A DNA stretch of 64,000 nt from Nocardioides zeae (GTDB lineage: Bacteria; Actinomycetota; Actinomycetes; Propionibacteriales; Nocardioidaceae). How positions within the stretch are numbered: the stretch's first letter is position 1; each line of letters starts with the position of its first letter. The notes under the pieces were generated by a model. The model was not told the origin of the DNA, did no database searches, and saw only the letters and a program-made list of their open reading frames with translations. Location of the stretch: the NCBI RefSeq assembly GCF_030818655.1, contig NZ_JAUTAN010000001.1:310001-374000 (forward strand). Reading direction: 5' to 3'. A program made the position numbers and the translations under genes. Positions 25,150 to 35,000 of this stretch are shown here, in pieces.

Positions 25150-27306
25150 TCAGCGCCGGAAGACCCGGGGGTCGAGCGCCCACGCCGGTCGTCGCCACCA
25201 GGGCAGCGAGCGGCGCAACCCGCGGCGTACGGCGCGGAGCGCGGCCCGCTGGGCCCCGTCGAGCCCGCCGGCCCCGGTGTCGTCGTCGGGGGCGAAGGCG
25301 GAGCGGTCCGCCGCCCGGGCGAGCGTGGTGGCCTCGGGCACGCCGTAGGCCATCGCCACCCGGTCGCCCACGCTGGGCGCGGGCTCGGAGGCCCGGGCGG
25401 GGGCGCCGGCGAGCACCAGCCCGTCGAGCACCTCCGCCCAGGCACCGCGGGGGCCGCGGCGTCGGTGGGCCCACGAGCGGACGGACCGGGCGAGGAGCAG
25501 GGCGAGCGGGACCCCGACCAGGAGGGTGCCGCCCGCGGCGTACCAGAAGGTCGCCGGCAGGCCGGAGCCCTCGTCGGGTCCGGGTCGCTCGTCGTCGAGG
25601 GGGCGGGCGTCCGGGTCGGTCGGCGGGGTGACGGGCTCCTCGCTGGCCGGGGTCTCCTCGGGCGGCGCCGTGGGCCGCTCGCCGACGAGGCCGGGCTCCG
25701 GCGTCGGGTCGAAGGGCACCCAGCCCAGGTCGGTGAAGTAGACCTCCGGCCACGCGAGGGCGTGCTCGCCGCGGACGACGCGCGTGCCGTCACCCTGCTC
25801 GTCGCCCGGGCGGAAGCCCACCACGATCCGCGTGGGCAGGCCGGTGTGGCGCGCCAGCAGGGCGAAGGCGGTCGCGAACTGCTCGGAGGTGCCCTCCTGG
25901 GCGCCGGAGGTGCCGGGCGTGCCGAGCAGGAAGTCCTGGATCCGCCACAGGGCCGAGCCGGAGATGGCGCGCTCGCTGAGCGTGCGCTGCCCGCGGACGG
26001 CGTCCTCGATCGCGAGGGCCCGCTGGTAGGGCTTCGTCGTGCCCCGGGCGACCTCCTGGGCGTAGACCCCGAGCTCGTACGGCAGGTCGGGGGTCTGGAG
26101 GTAGCGGTCGAGCGGGAGGTCCGCGCTGTCCGGGGAGTCGGGGGACGGCACCCCCGCCTCGGGCAGCGTCGCGGGGTCGGGGGCGTCGACCTGCGCGGTG
26201 ACCTCGTACTCGACCCCGTCGGTCCCCTCGGGACGCAGCAGGGTGCCGGTGCGCGGGTCGACCAGGGCGTCGGTGCCCGAGACGCCGGTCGGGTCGCCGG
26301 GGGAGGGCAGCCAGCTGCCGCCGAGGTCGCCGACGCGGACGGCGGTCGTGAACCGGGCCCGCTGGTCGCCGACCGGCAGGACGTCGGTCGCCTCGATGCC
26401 CAGGGGGCCGTACTCCGTCGCCGCCCGCCACTGCGCCCCGTCGTAGTCGTCGAGCACCACGAGCCGCAGCGGCGCCACGTCGCCGGAGGTGGTGAACAGC
26501 TCGACGTCGGGGTTCGCCGACCACGCGGCGAGCTGGGGCAGCGGGCTCGATGCCTGCGTCTGCAGCATCGGGGGGTCCACGACGGAGCGCGGGTCGAACG
26601 GCTCCTGCGTGGGCACGAGGCTCGCGGAGGCCACCACACCGATCGCGACCACGAGCAGCGGCCCGGCGACGACGGCCCGTCGCTTCCGGGGTTCGCCGGT
26701 CTCGTCGAGGAGCACCCAGCCGAGCACCGCGAGCACGAGCACGAGCGCTGCGAGGAGGCCGATGCGGTCGCCCTCCCCGCGCGTCAGCAGGGCTCCCGCC
26801 GCGTAGAGCACGACCGCGCCCACCACCGGTGCCACCCGGGTCGGGCGGTGGCTGCGGAGCGCGACCAGGAGCCCCACGATGCCGCTGAGCAGCACCGGCA
26901 CGACGAGCAGGTCGGCGCGGAACGCCAACGGCTGGGGCTCGGTGAGGAGCCGGGGCACGGCGTCCCCGACGGTGCCGACGAGCGTCGTGCCCGCCCCCGA
27001 CGCCAGCACGTACCCCACCAGGACGAGCAACCCCGACAGCACCGACGCGGCCAGCCACCGCGGCACCCCGAGAAGCAGCACGAGGGTGAGGAGCACGAAG
27101 GGGAGCACCACGGCGCCCACGACGACGAGCGGCATGCGCCACCCGCCCCACGCCGTCGCCAACGACAGCGCCCCGGCGGCCGGGAGGCTGGCGGCCCACA
27201 CGAGGGCCGCGGCCGCGGTACGGCGCGGCGGCGCCGGCAGCGGCTCCCCGGGCACCGTCGGCCCGGTGGCGGTCGTGCGTGGCGGTGCCGTCGTCGTCGT
27301 GCTCAC
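25150..27306 (-). CDS. TgpA-like membrane protein with transglutaminase core domain
   Basis: A 718-residue protein. The N-terminal third has six to seven membrane helices (LVWAASLPAAGAL, VVVGAVVLPFVLLTLVLLLGV...), followed by a periplasmic transglutaminase-like domain (TGLPTRIVVGFRPGD, VVRGEHALAWPEVYF, GWVPFDPTPE give the His and Asp of the triad), a Pro/Glu-rich linker, one more helix (WYAAGGTLLVGVPLALLLA) and a short cytoplasmic tail. Where active enzymes have Cys (G-x-C-x-x-FA) this one reads GTSEQFATAF near residue 470, so the nucleophile is Ser. The GTG start overlaps the DUF58 stop by GTGA. The moxR-DUF58-tgpA order is a widespread trio of unknown exact role. Confidence 0.9.
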   Translation of the reverse strand: MSTTTTAPPRTTATGPTVPGEPLPAPPRRTAAAALVWAASLPAAGALSLATAWGGWRMPLVVVGAVVLPFVLLTLVLLLGVPRWLAASVLSGLLVLVGYVLASGAGTTLVGTVGDAVPRLLTEPQPLAFRADLLVVPVLLSGIVGLLVALRSHRPTRVAPVVGAVVLYAAGALLTRGEGDRIGLLAALVLVLAVLGWVLLDETGEPRKRRAVVAGPLLVVAIGVVASASLVPTQEPFDPRSVVDPPMLQTQASSPLPQLAAWSANPDVELFTTSGDVAPLRLVVLDDYDGAQWRAATEYGPLGIEATDVLPVGDQRARFTTAVRVGDLGGSWLPSPGDPTGVSGTDALVDPRTGTLLRPEGTDGVEYEVTAQVDAPDPATLPEAGVPSPDSPDSADLPLDRYLQTPDLPYELGVYAQEVARGTTKPYQRALAIEDAVRGQRTLSERAISGSALWRIQDFLLGTPGTSGAQEGTSEQFATAFALLARHTGLPTRIVVGFRPGDEQGDGTRVVRGEHALAWPEVYFTDLGWVPFDPTPEPGLVGERPTAPPEETPASEEPVTPPTDPDARPLDDERPGPDEGSGLPATFWYAAGGTLLVGVPLALLLARSVRSWAHRRRGPRGAWAEVLDGLVLAGAPARASEPAPSVGDRVAMAYGVPEATTLARAADRSAFAPDDDTGAGGLDGAQRAALRAVRRGLRRSLPWWRRPAWALDPRVFRR

Positions 27307-28529
27307 CCGGCCAACGCCTGGTCCCACTGCGCGGCCAGCCCCAGCGAGGAGCCGCCGCGGAGCACCAGCAGGTCGCCCTGCTGGCCCGACGCGACGAGGG
27401 GGCGGGGGTCGAGCGAGAGCACGACCCGGCGGGCGGCACCGCCCAGCAGCGGCGCCAGCTCGCGCTCCTCCGTGCCGGCGCCGGAGACCGCGACGACCAC
27501 GTCGCTCCCACCGAGCCCGTGGACGCCGGGGGACCCGGGAGCCCCGGGAACCCCGCCGTGCTCGCCGACGGTGCCGATCTCGGCGAGGAGCAGCTCGATC
27601 TCGTCCCCACCCGGGTGGGGCAGCCCGGACGGCGACGCCGGTACGTCGACGGCGTGGCGCCCGCTCACCACGCGGAAGCGCAACGGGTGGCCGCCCGCCA
27701 CGGCCACGCGGCAGAGCGCGGCCGCGAGCTCGACGGCGTCCTCGAACGGCTCGTCGGTGCCGCGCTGCACGTAGCTCGCGGCGCGGTCGTCGAGGAGCAC
27801 GCCGACGTGCGGCTCGGCCGGGTCGGCGTCCTCGCGGACCATCAGCGTGCCCCAGCGGGCGCTCGTCGCCCAGTGCAGGCGGCGCAGGTCGTCGCCGGGC
27901 GTGTACTCGTGGAGGCCGACGAGGTCGGTGCCCCCGACGTCGACGGAGTCGGTCGACCCGGCCGCGGCACGTCGCACGCCGCGCGCCATGTCGTGGAGGG
28001 GGATCCGCCGCGGCAGCACGCGCACGGTCTCGACGTCGCCGTGCTCGACGGCGTGGGTCGCGAGCCCGAGCAGCCCGTGCCGGCGCAGCACGAGGGGTCC
28101 GACGGTCACGAGGCCGCGCCGTACGGTCGGGACGTCGTGCTCGAGCTCCACCTCCTCGGCCTGCGGGACGTCGGGCAGCCGCACGGGGTGAAGGGTGCCG
28201 TCGACGAGGTCGGCGGCCTCGAGCCGGGCCAGGCCGCGCCGCCGGTGGCCGGCGAAGCGCAGCGTCGCCCGGCAGCGGTCGTGGCGCACCACGACGGCGG
28301 GCTCGACCCGGCGCTGCAGGGCGACGCGGGCGGGCTGCAGCACGGCGACGAGCTCGACGACCACGAGGGCGAGCAGGCAGGCCCCGAGCCCGGCGGCCAC
28401 CGGGTAGCGGGCGAGCAGCCCGAGCACGAGGAGCGCGACACCGAGCGCGGCGACGCCGCGGCCGCGGGGCGTGGTGGCCCGCCAGGCGACGAGCGCCCGG
28501 GACGGCCCGTGAGCCCGAGTGGTGGCCAC
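27303..28529 (-). CDS. DUF58 domain membrane protein
   Basis: A 408-residue protein with two N-terminal helices (GVAALGVALLVLGLLARYPVAAGLGACLLALVVVELV split by a short turn) and the DUF58 signature GTDLVGLHEYTPGDDLRRLHWATSARWGTLMVRE, after which a von Willebrand A-like region runs to the end (VGVLLDDRAASYVQRG, DVVVAVSGAGTEE). It stands four bases after moxR and overlaps the transglutaminase gene, so the three are co-translated. DUF58 proteins are thought to work with MoxR ATPases in maturation of membrane or extracytoplasmic complexes. Confidence 0.9.
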   Translation of the reverse strand: MATTRAHGPSRALVAWRATTPRGRGVAALGVALLVLGLLARYPVAAGLGACLLALVVVELVAVLQPARVALQRRVEPAVVVRHDRCRATLRFAGHRRRGLARLEAADLVDGTLHPVRLPDVPQAEEVELEHDVPTVRRGLVTVGPLVLRRHGLLGLATHAVEHGDVETVRVLPRRIPLHDMARGVRRAAAGSTDSVDVGGTDLVGLHEYTPGDDLRRLHWATSARWGTLMVREDADPAEPHVGVLLDDRAASYVQRGTDEPFEDAVELAAALCRVAVAGGHPLRFRVVSGRHAVDVPASPSGLPHPGGDEIELLLAEIGTVGEHGGVPGAPGSPGVHGLGGSDVVVAVSGAGTEERELAPLLGGAARRVVLSLDPRPLVASGQQGDLLVLRGGSSLGLAAQWDQALAG

Positions 28530-28533
28530 CGGC

Positions 28534-29535
28534 TCAGGACTGGTCGGGCTGCGGCGGGTGCACCGTGTCGAGCACCTCGTGCACCACGTCGACCGGACGA
28601 TGGCCCGCCAGCAGCGCGTCGCGGGTGAGGACGGTGCGGTGGGCCAGGACGGGCTCGGCCAGCCGCTGGACGTCGTGGGGCACCACGTAGTGGCGGCCCT
28701 GCGACGCGGCGTACACCTGCAGGCAGCGCACGAGCGCCTTCAGCCCCCGGGTCGAGGCGCCCAGGCGCACCCGCGGGTCGGTGCGGATCGCCACCCCGAT
28801 CTCGCGCACGTAGCGCAGCAGGGGATCGGCCACGTGGAGCATCGTCAGCCGCTGGGCGGCGGCCGCCACGACGCCGGGCGTCGAGACCACGGGCACGTCG
28901 TCGACCCGGCCGGCGTGGCTGCCCGGCCGGAGCACGTCCAGCTCGTGCTCGGCGTCGGGGTAGCCCAGCGCGGTGCGCACGAGGAACCGGTCGAGCTGGG
29001 CCTCGGGGAGGCGGTAGGTGCCGTCGAGGTCCACGGGGTTCTGGGTGGCGATGACGACGAACGGGTCCGGTACGGCGCGGGTCGACCCGTCGACGGTGAC
29101 CGTGCGCTCCTCCATGACCTCCAGCAGGGCGGACTGGGTCTTCGCCGCCGCCCGGTTGATCTCGTCGGCCAGCACGACGTGCGCGAACACCGGGCCGGGG
29201 CGGAAGCGCACCTCGCCGCTGCGCGGGTCGAAGACGGTCGTGCCCGTGACGTCGCTCGGCAGGAGGTCGGGCGTGAACTGGACCCGGCGCATCTCGCCGC
29301 CGAGGGCGCGGGCGACCGCCCGCGCGAGGGTGGTCTTGCCGGTGCCCGGCACGTCCTCGAGCAGCACGTGGCCCCCGGCGATCGCCGCGACGAGCACGAG
29401 GTCGACCGTCGCCCGCTTGCCGTGCACGGCCACCTCGACGGCGTCGCCGAGCCGCTGGTGGAGCCGACGGAACTCGGCGACGTCCGTCTCGGTGACGGGG
29501 CCGGAGGCGCGGGGGCTGTCGGCGATGGCGGTCAC
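28534..29535 (-). CDS. MoxR-family AAA+ ATPase
   Basis: A 333-residue chaperone-like AAA+ protein. Walker A is DVPGTGKTTLARA, Walker B VVLADEINRAAAKTQSALLEVMEE, sensor 1 FVVIATQNPVDLDGTYRLPEAQLDRF, and the C-terminal lid carries GASTRGLKALVR. The GTG start at 29535 has AGAGGA six bases upstream; the open frame continues much further but as a shadow. Its position directly after the Fn3 protein and EssC-type ATPase suggests a role in assembling that envelope system. Confidence 0.94.
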   Translation of the reverse strand: MTAIADSPRASGPVTETDVAEFRRLHQRLGDAVEVAVHGKRATVDLVLVAAIAGGHVLLEDVPGTGKTTLARAVARALGGEMRRVQFTPDLLPSDVTGTTVFDPRSGEVRFRPGPVFAHVVLADEINRAAAKTQSALLEVMEERTVTVDGSTRAVPDPFVVIATQNPVDLDGTYRLPEAQLDRFLVRTALGYPDAEHELDVLRPGSHAGRVDDVPVVSTPGVVAAAAQRLTMLHVADPLLRYVREIGVAIRTDPRVRLGASTRGLKALVRCLQVYAASQGRHYVVPHDVQRLAEPVLAHRTVLTRDALLAGHRPVDVVHEVLDTVHPPQPDQS

Positions 29536-29570
29536 GTGGGTCCTCTCGGGGGAGCGGCTCGGGTCGGGGG

Positions 29571-32090
29571 TCAGGGGATCTGCTGGCCCTGGCAGAGCGC
29601 GGTCTGCGTGGTGGTGAAGGTGTAGACCTGGCTCTGCACCGACGTGCGGCCGTTGTCGGCGGTGAACACGATGGAGCGGTTGCGGGTGACGTTGCGGTTG
29701 GTGCCCGTGTCGCAGTTCACCCACTGGTAGCCGTCGCTGTAGGTGAGCGTCAGCGAGGTCTCCCCGCACGGGATCGTGCCGCTCTCGGAGTCCGCCGTGT
29801 AGGTGCAGGTGCCGGTGAACGCCGCCCAGTCCGCCGCCGGGGCGAGGGTGAGGGTGACGTCGCCGATCCCCTCGTAGGTGAGGTTGCCGCCGCTCTCGCC
29901 GGTCACGTGCTGGTTGCCGGCCGCGGGGAGGCGGGGCGCGCTGGCCACGCTCTCGCCGATGACGGCATCGGCGGCGTCCCCCTCGCCCTGGGCGTTGAGG
30001 GCGCTCACGCGCACGGTGGTGCGGCCGGCGTCGCACTCCTCGCCGCCCGTGTCGGCGCAGGGGACCGCCCAGGAAGCGGTGCGGGCGTCGGCCGGGAGGT
30101 CCTGCGTCTGGGTGGTCTGCGGGTTGCCGCCGGTGAAGACGACGCGGTAGCCGGTGACGGGCGAGCCGTTGTCGGGCGCGGCCTGCCACGAGGCGGTGGC
30201 CGGGACGATGCCGGCGGTGTGGGGACCGGTGCCGACCGAGCCGCTGAGACCGCCCGGCGTGCCGGGCCGCGTGCTGGCGGTGACGGTGGCCGAGGGGGCC
30301 GAGGCGGCCCGACGGTCGCCGTCGACGGCGGTCACCACGAACTGCGCCGGCTGGCCTACCGGGATGGTGAGGCGGGCGGACCGGTCGGCCGGCCCCGACC
30401 GCGTGTAGATGCTGTCGGAGCCGACCACCGTGATGTCGAAGCCGGTCGCGGCCGGGCCGGCGTGCTGCCAGGTGACCACGGCCGTGGTGCCCTCCAGCGT
30501 CGCGGTGACGGCGGTCGGGGCCTGGAGCTCCGCCGGCTGCTCGCTCGGCGGTGGCTCGGTCGGGTTCGTGGGGTTGCCCGGCGTGCCCGGAGTGCCCGGG
30601 TCGCTCGGGGGCGGGGTGCCGCCACCTCCGGGCGGGACGGTGCTTGGCGGGCCGACGGGCGGCACGGTCGGTCCGCCGGTGGGCGGGCTCGTCGGCACCG
30701 TCGGAGCCGTCGGTGCGGTGGGCGCCGAGGCCCCCGTCGGTGGCGTCCCGTTCGACGGGGGCGTCGTGGCCCCGGTGGGGGGCGTGGTGGCCGGCGGGTC
30801 CGGCAGGTCCGCCGGGTCGGGCCGGTCGGCGTCGGCGATGTCGCGCACCTGCTGCGGGGTGGGCGGTGTGCGGCTGCCGGCCAGGCGCGTGGGGGTGACC
30901 CGGTCGTCGTACCGCGTGAGGTCGCTGATGCGGCCGTCGGGACGCACGACGAGCCCGGCCTGGGAGCCGGGCACGTTGACGATGAGGTTGCCGTCGTCGA
31001 CGACCAGCTCGGCGTCGCGCTCACCCGGCACGGGGATGTCGGCCGAGGCCCGGCGCCCGGAGCCGTCGAGCACGACGATCCGGCCGGCGCCGTCGCAGGG
31101 CACGTAGACGAGGTCGCGGTGCACGGCCGGCCGGCCCGGCTTGCCGCAGTCGATCGTCGTGAGGTCGACCTCGCGGAGCTCGCCGGCGCCGACGATCACG
31201 AGCGTGCCCGTGTCGGGGGAGGCGACCGGCGCGAGGTCGTCCGGGGCGGAGGCCGGGGCCAGCAGGCTGCCGACGAGGGACGGCGCGTCGCCGACGACGT
31301 CGTCGCCCGTGCCCACCTGCACCACGATGCCGGCGTCGGGCCCGAAGACGGTGACACCGCGGTCGTGGCCGACGAGCACCGAGCCGTCGCCCGCGTAGTC
31401 GACGTCCTCCTCGCTCTCCGTGACGAAGCGGCGCTCGGCGTCGGACCAGCGGAGCTCCACCAGGCGACCGACCTCGTCGATGGCCCAGACCCGGCCCTGG
31501 CCGTCGATGGTCGCGTCGGCGAGCCCCTCGGTGGCGACCCAGCGCTCGCCGATCGCGTCGGTGGTCGACGGGTCGATGCGGGAGATCGAGCTGGTCGAGC
31601 GGTCGACGAGGAAGGCCGAGCCGTCGTGGAGCAGGAGGTCGGTGGCCCCGCCCGAGGCCACGCGGCGCTGCCCCGAGACGAGCACCGAGGCCAGGTCGAC
31701 GGAGAACACCTCGCCCGTCGTGCGGTTGGTGACGAAGAGGCGCCCGTCGGCCTGGGAGACCTCGAGGTCCTCACCCGGCGCGCCCACGGCGAGGCGCTTC
31801 TCCGGGCGGCCGGTGGCGGGGTTGACCTGGATGATCTCGCCGGACGGGTCGTCCGAGATCCAGGTGAGCCCGTCGGTGATGTCGACGACCGTCCGCGAGA
31901 GGCCCTGGCCGAAGGCGAGCCCGGCGACGAGCGAGGCGCCGACGATCGCGACGGAGATCTCGGCGCTGCCGCGCGAGTCGCGTCGACGCTTCCCCCGCAA
32001 GCGTCGACGCAGGCGCGCCAGGCGGGACGCGTCGGCCCCGCCGGCCGCGTCGGCCGGCGTGGCCGCTCCGTCCCGAGACTCCGTGGTCAT
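29571..32090 (-). CDS. single-pass membrane protein with beta-propeller-like and fibronectin type III domains
   Basis: 839 residues. A basic cytoplasmic head (SRLARLRRRLRGKRRRDSR) precedes a membrane helix at about 43-63. Residues about 70-430 contain repeated strand motifs (GGATDLLLHDGSAFLVD, VWAIDEVGRLVELRW, GSVLVGHDRGVTVFGPD) resembling a six- or seven-bladed propeller. A Pro/Thr/Gly linker (about 465-560) leads to two Fn3 domains (LQAPTAVTATLEGTTAVVTW; GIVPATASWQAAPDNGSPVTGYRV) and a C-terminal Cys-containing domain (CTYTADSESGTIPCGETS, CDTGTNRNVTRN). Its start overlaps the EssC-type gene stop by ATGA. I infer it is an extracytoplasmic component of that secretion system; no enzyme motif is seen. 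Confidence 0.85.
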   Translation of the reverse strand: MTTESRDGAATPADAAGGADASRLARLRRRLRGKRRRDSRGSAEISVAIVGASLVAGLAFGQGLSRTVVDITDGLTWISDDPSGEIIQVNPATGRPEKRLAVGAPGEDLEVSQADGRLFVTNRTTGEVFSVDLASVLVSGQRRVASGGATDLLLHDGSAFLVDRSTSSISRIDPSTTDAIGERWVATEGLADATIDGQGRVWAIDEVGRLVELRWSDAERRFVTESEEDVDYAGDGSVLVGHDRGVTVFGPDAGIVVQVGTGDDVVGDAPSLVGSLLAPASAPDDLAPVASPDTGTLVIVGAGELREVDLTTIDCGKPGRPAVHRDLVYVPCDGAGRIVVLDGSGRRASADIPVPGERDAELVVDDGNLIVNVPGSQAGLVVRPDGRISDLTRYDDRVTPTRLAGSRTPPTPQQVRDIADADRPDPADLPDPPATTPPTGATTPPSNGTPPTGASAPTAPTAPTVPTSPPTGGPTVPPVGPPSTVPPGGGGTPPPSDPGTPGTPGNPTNPTEPPPSEQPAELQAPTAVTATLEGTTAVVTWQHAGPAATGFDITVVGSDSIYTRSGPADRSARLTIPVGQPAQFVVTAVDGDRRAASAPSATVTASTRPGTPGGLSGSVGTGPHTAGIVPATASWQAAPDNGSPVTGYRVVFTGGNPQTTQTQDLPADARTASWAVPCADTGGEECDAGRTTVRVSALNAQGEGDAADAVIGESVASAPRLPAAGNQHVTGESGGNLTYEGIGDVTLTLAPAADWAAFTGTCTYTADSESGTIPCGETSLTLTYSDGYQWVNCDTGTNRNVTRNRSIVFTADNGRTSVQSQVYTFTTTQTALCQGQQIP

Positions 32091-35000
32091 CGCCCGTCCT
32101 GTCCCTCGTGCGTCGTGGCCACGAGCTGCGCGACCGTGGCGGAGCCTGCCTCGCACCACAGTCCGCGACCCGGGCCGGTCAGCGGTTCCAACGTCTTCGT
32201 CGGCACGGTGACGCCGAAGACGTCGCCCTCGTTCCACTCCGGGTGCAGCAGGAAACCTCGGCGACGCTGCTTGAGCGCCGTGACGAGGCCCGGCAGCATC
32301 CCCGGCCTGCGTGCCTCGGCGACGTCCACCGAGACCACGGCGGCGAGCGGACCGCCCGCCGCGTCGAGCAGCTCCAGCAGTCGCGTCCGAGCGGCCTTGT
32401 GGGCATCGTCCGTGCAGGCAGCATCCCACCGTTGGACGTCGTCGGCCACGAGCAGCACCCAGGAACCTTCCGTCCCGGCAGGGACGGAGGAGGCCCGCGC
32501 GAGGGCCTCCTCGGCCGCCGCGACGGCCTCGAGGAGCGTCTCGGCGCGCACGACCTGCGGCGGGACGTCGGAGCGGGCGGCCAGCTCGACGACGCCCTCG
32601 AGGGCACTCGTGCGCCCCGTGCCGGCCCGGCCGGCGACGACCACCGGACCGCCGAGGAGGTCGACGGTCAGCACGCCGACGGCGTCGGCGTCCACGGCGA
32701 GCGGGGTGCGGCTGCCCTGGGGCGACGGCAGGGCGTCGGCGGGCAGCCGCGCCGGCATCGGGGGCACGGCGGCCGAGCCCCGGCCGGCCGTGCGGGGCTC
32801 GAGCAGCGCCGCGACCTCACGCATCCGCTCGGCCTGCACGGGCGTGCCCGCGCCGCCCGTCGTCGCCACCTGCAGCATCTGCTTGCCCAGCAGGCCGGTG
32901 CCCGGGGTCGTCTCGGCGTCGAGCACGTTGCCGGGCGCCCCGAGCATCAGGTAGTCGTCGTTCGTCGTCATCCGCAGGATGATCCGGCGCCCGAACGACG
33001 CGGCGATCGAGGTCGGCACGCCCGTGCGCCCGGGAGCGGTCGCGACGACGTGGACGCCGACGCGGCGTCCGTTCTGCAGCACGTTCTGGAGGTGCTCGAC
33101 GTGGTCACGGGCCAGCCCGCCGGCCTTCTCGAACGCCTCGAGCACGGCGGGCAGGTTGTCGAGCAGCAGGTAGACCCGGGGCAGCACGTGCCCGGCGCGT
33201 GCGAGGTCCTCGAGGTCGGCGCACCCGTTCGAGGCGAGGGCCGCCGAGCGGTCGGCCACCGTGCGCTTGAGGAGCCGCACGAGGCGCAGCACGCGACCCA
33301 GCTGGGTCTCGCCCACGACGGCCTCGACGGTCGGCAGGTCGGCGATCGCCTGCAGGCCGCCGCCGGCGTAGTCGATCGCGTAGACGTACGGCGCGACGCC
33401 GTGCGCGCTCCACGCGTCTCCCACCGACGCGGTGACCGCCGCCGTGCGGAGGAGCTCGGTCTTGCCGGAGCCGGAGGCCCCGTGGACGAGCAGGTGGCCC
33501 ACGCTGGTGAGGTCGACGTCGAGCCGGGGCTGGCGCTGGTGGGCCGGGTCGTCGATCCCGCCCAGGTGCAGGTGCCCGGACGGCTGCGGGCCCGCCTCGC
33601 GGCGGAGCTCGTCGAGGTCGAGGAGCAGCTCGGCGGGCAGCGGCGGGAGCCAGGGCTTCGGCGGGGCGGGGACGCCCGAGCGCCGGAAGGCGGTGACGAT
33701 CGTCGTGACGCAGCGCTCGAGGTCGGTCCGCGGGTCGAGGCGGGCGTCGGCCGCGGTGTCGGCGCGGGCGGCGCTGGCCGCGCTGAAGGCGTGCACCGTG
33801 ACCGACGACCCCGTGCCGTCGATGGGCTGCCGGGCGCCCGTCCACGCCGACTGCACGAGCTCGGCGGTGCCGTGGCCGGTGCGGCGAAGCCACGCCCGCC
33901 CCGGGGTGCGCCGCGAGATGCGGGCGGCCTCGGGCGAGTCGATGACGTCGCGGGAGTCGTCGGCGGCCGACACGCGCAGCGCGATGCGCAGGTCGGTGTT
34001 GGCCCGGATGTTGCCGGTCACCACGCCCGCGGGCCGCTGGGTCGCGAGGAGCACGTGCATGCCGAGCGAGCGGCCGCGCTGGGCGATGTTGACCATGCCG
34101 TCGACGAAGTCCGGGACCTCGGCGGTGAGGGCGGCGAACTCGTCGACGCAGATGAGCAGGCTCGGCGGCGCCTTGTCGGGGTGCTCCCGCTCGAGCTGGG
34201 TGAGGTCCTTGACGCCGTACTCGCCCAGCAGGTGCTCCCGTGCCGTGATCTCGGCGCCGAGGGACGTGAGCGCCCGCTGCACGAGGGCGGGGGTGAGGTC
34301 GGTGATGTAGCCGACCGTGTGGGGCAGGTCGGCGCACTCCCGGAACGCCGCGCCGCCCTTGTAGTCGACGAGCAGGAAGCTGATCCGGTTGACCGGGTTG
34401 TTGAGGGCGAGCGAGCAGATCAGCGTCTGCAGCAGCTCCGACTTGCCGGAGCCGGTCGTGCCGGCCACCAGGCCGTGCGGGCCGTCGTCGCGCAGGTCGA
34501 TGGTGACCGTGCCGTCGACGCCCGCGCCGATCTGGGCGCGCAGCCCGCGGCTCGCCCCCCACCGCCGCAGCACGGCGTCGGTGTCGTCCAGGTCCTCGAG
34601 GTCGCCGCTGACCTCGGGCAGCCGCACGACGGCCGGGATCGAGGTGGAGGCGGGGAGCACCGCCGCCTCGTCGACGTACGCCGTCATGGTGCGCGCACTG
34701 CGCCACGCGTGCGCGAGGGTGACGGCGTCGGGGGTGTCGATGCGGTCGACGCCCCCGCGGTCGCCGACGTTGACGCTGCCGTCGTCGAGGTCGACGAGCA
34801 GGCCGGTGGCCGCCGGCACCTCGGCACGACGGCGGCCCAGCCAGAGCAGGTGGAGGCCCCGCTCGGCCCCGACGGCCGCCACGGCCTCGACCGTGCGGCG
34901 GGGGATGCCGGCGTCCTCGTCGATGATGCAGAGCGTGTGGCCGCGGCCCCCGTCCTCGCTCGCGAGGTGGTCGAGCAGGGCCGTCGCCGCGCCGGGCCCG

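Noticed and set aside
25143..25159. CCGGCGCT/AGCGCCGG at the end of the transglutaminase gene as a terminator
   Set aside because: The loop would be one base and the dyad is made of coding and stop-codon sequence; too small to support.
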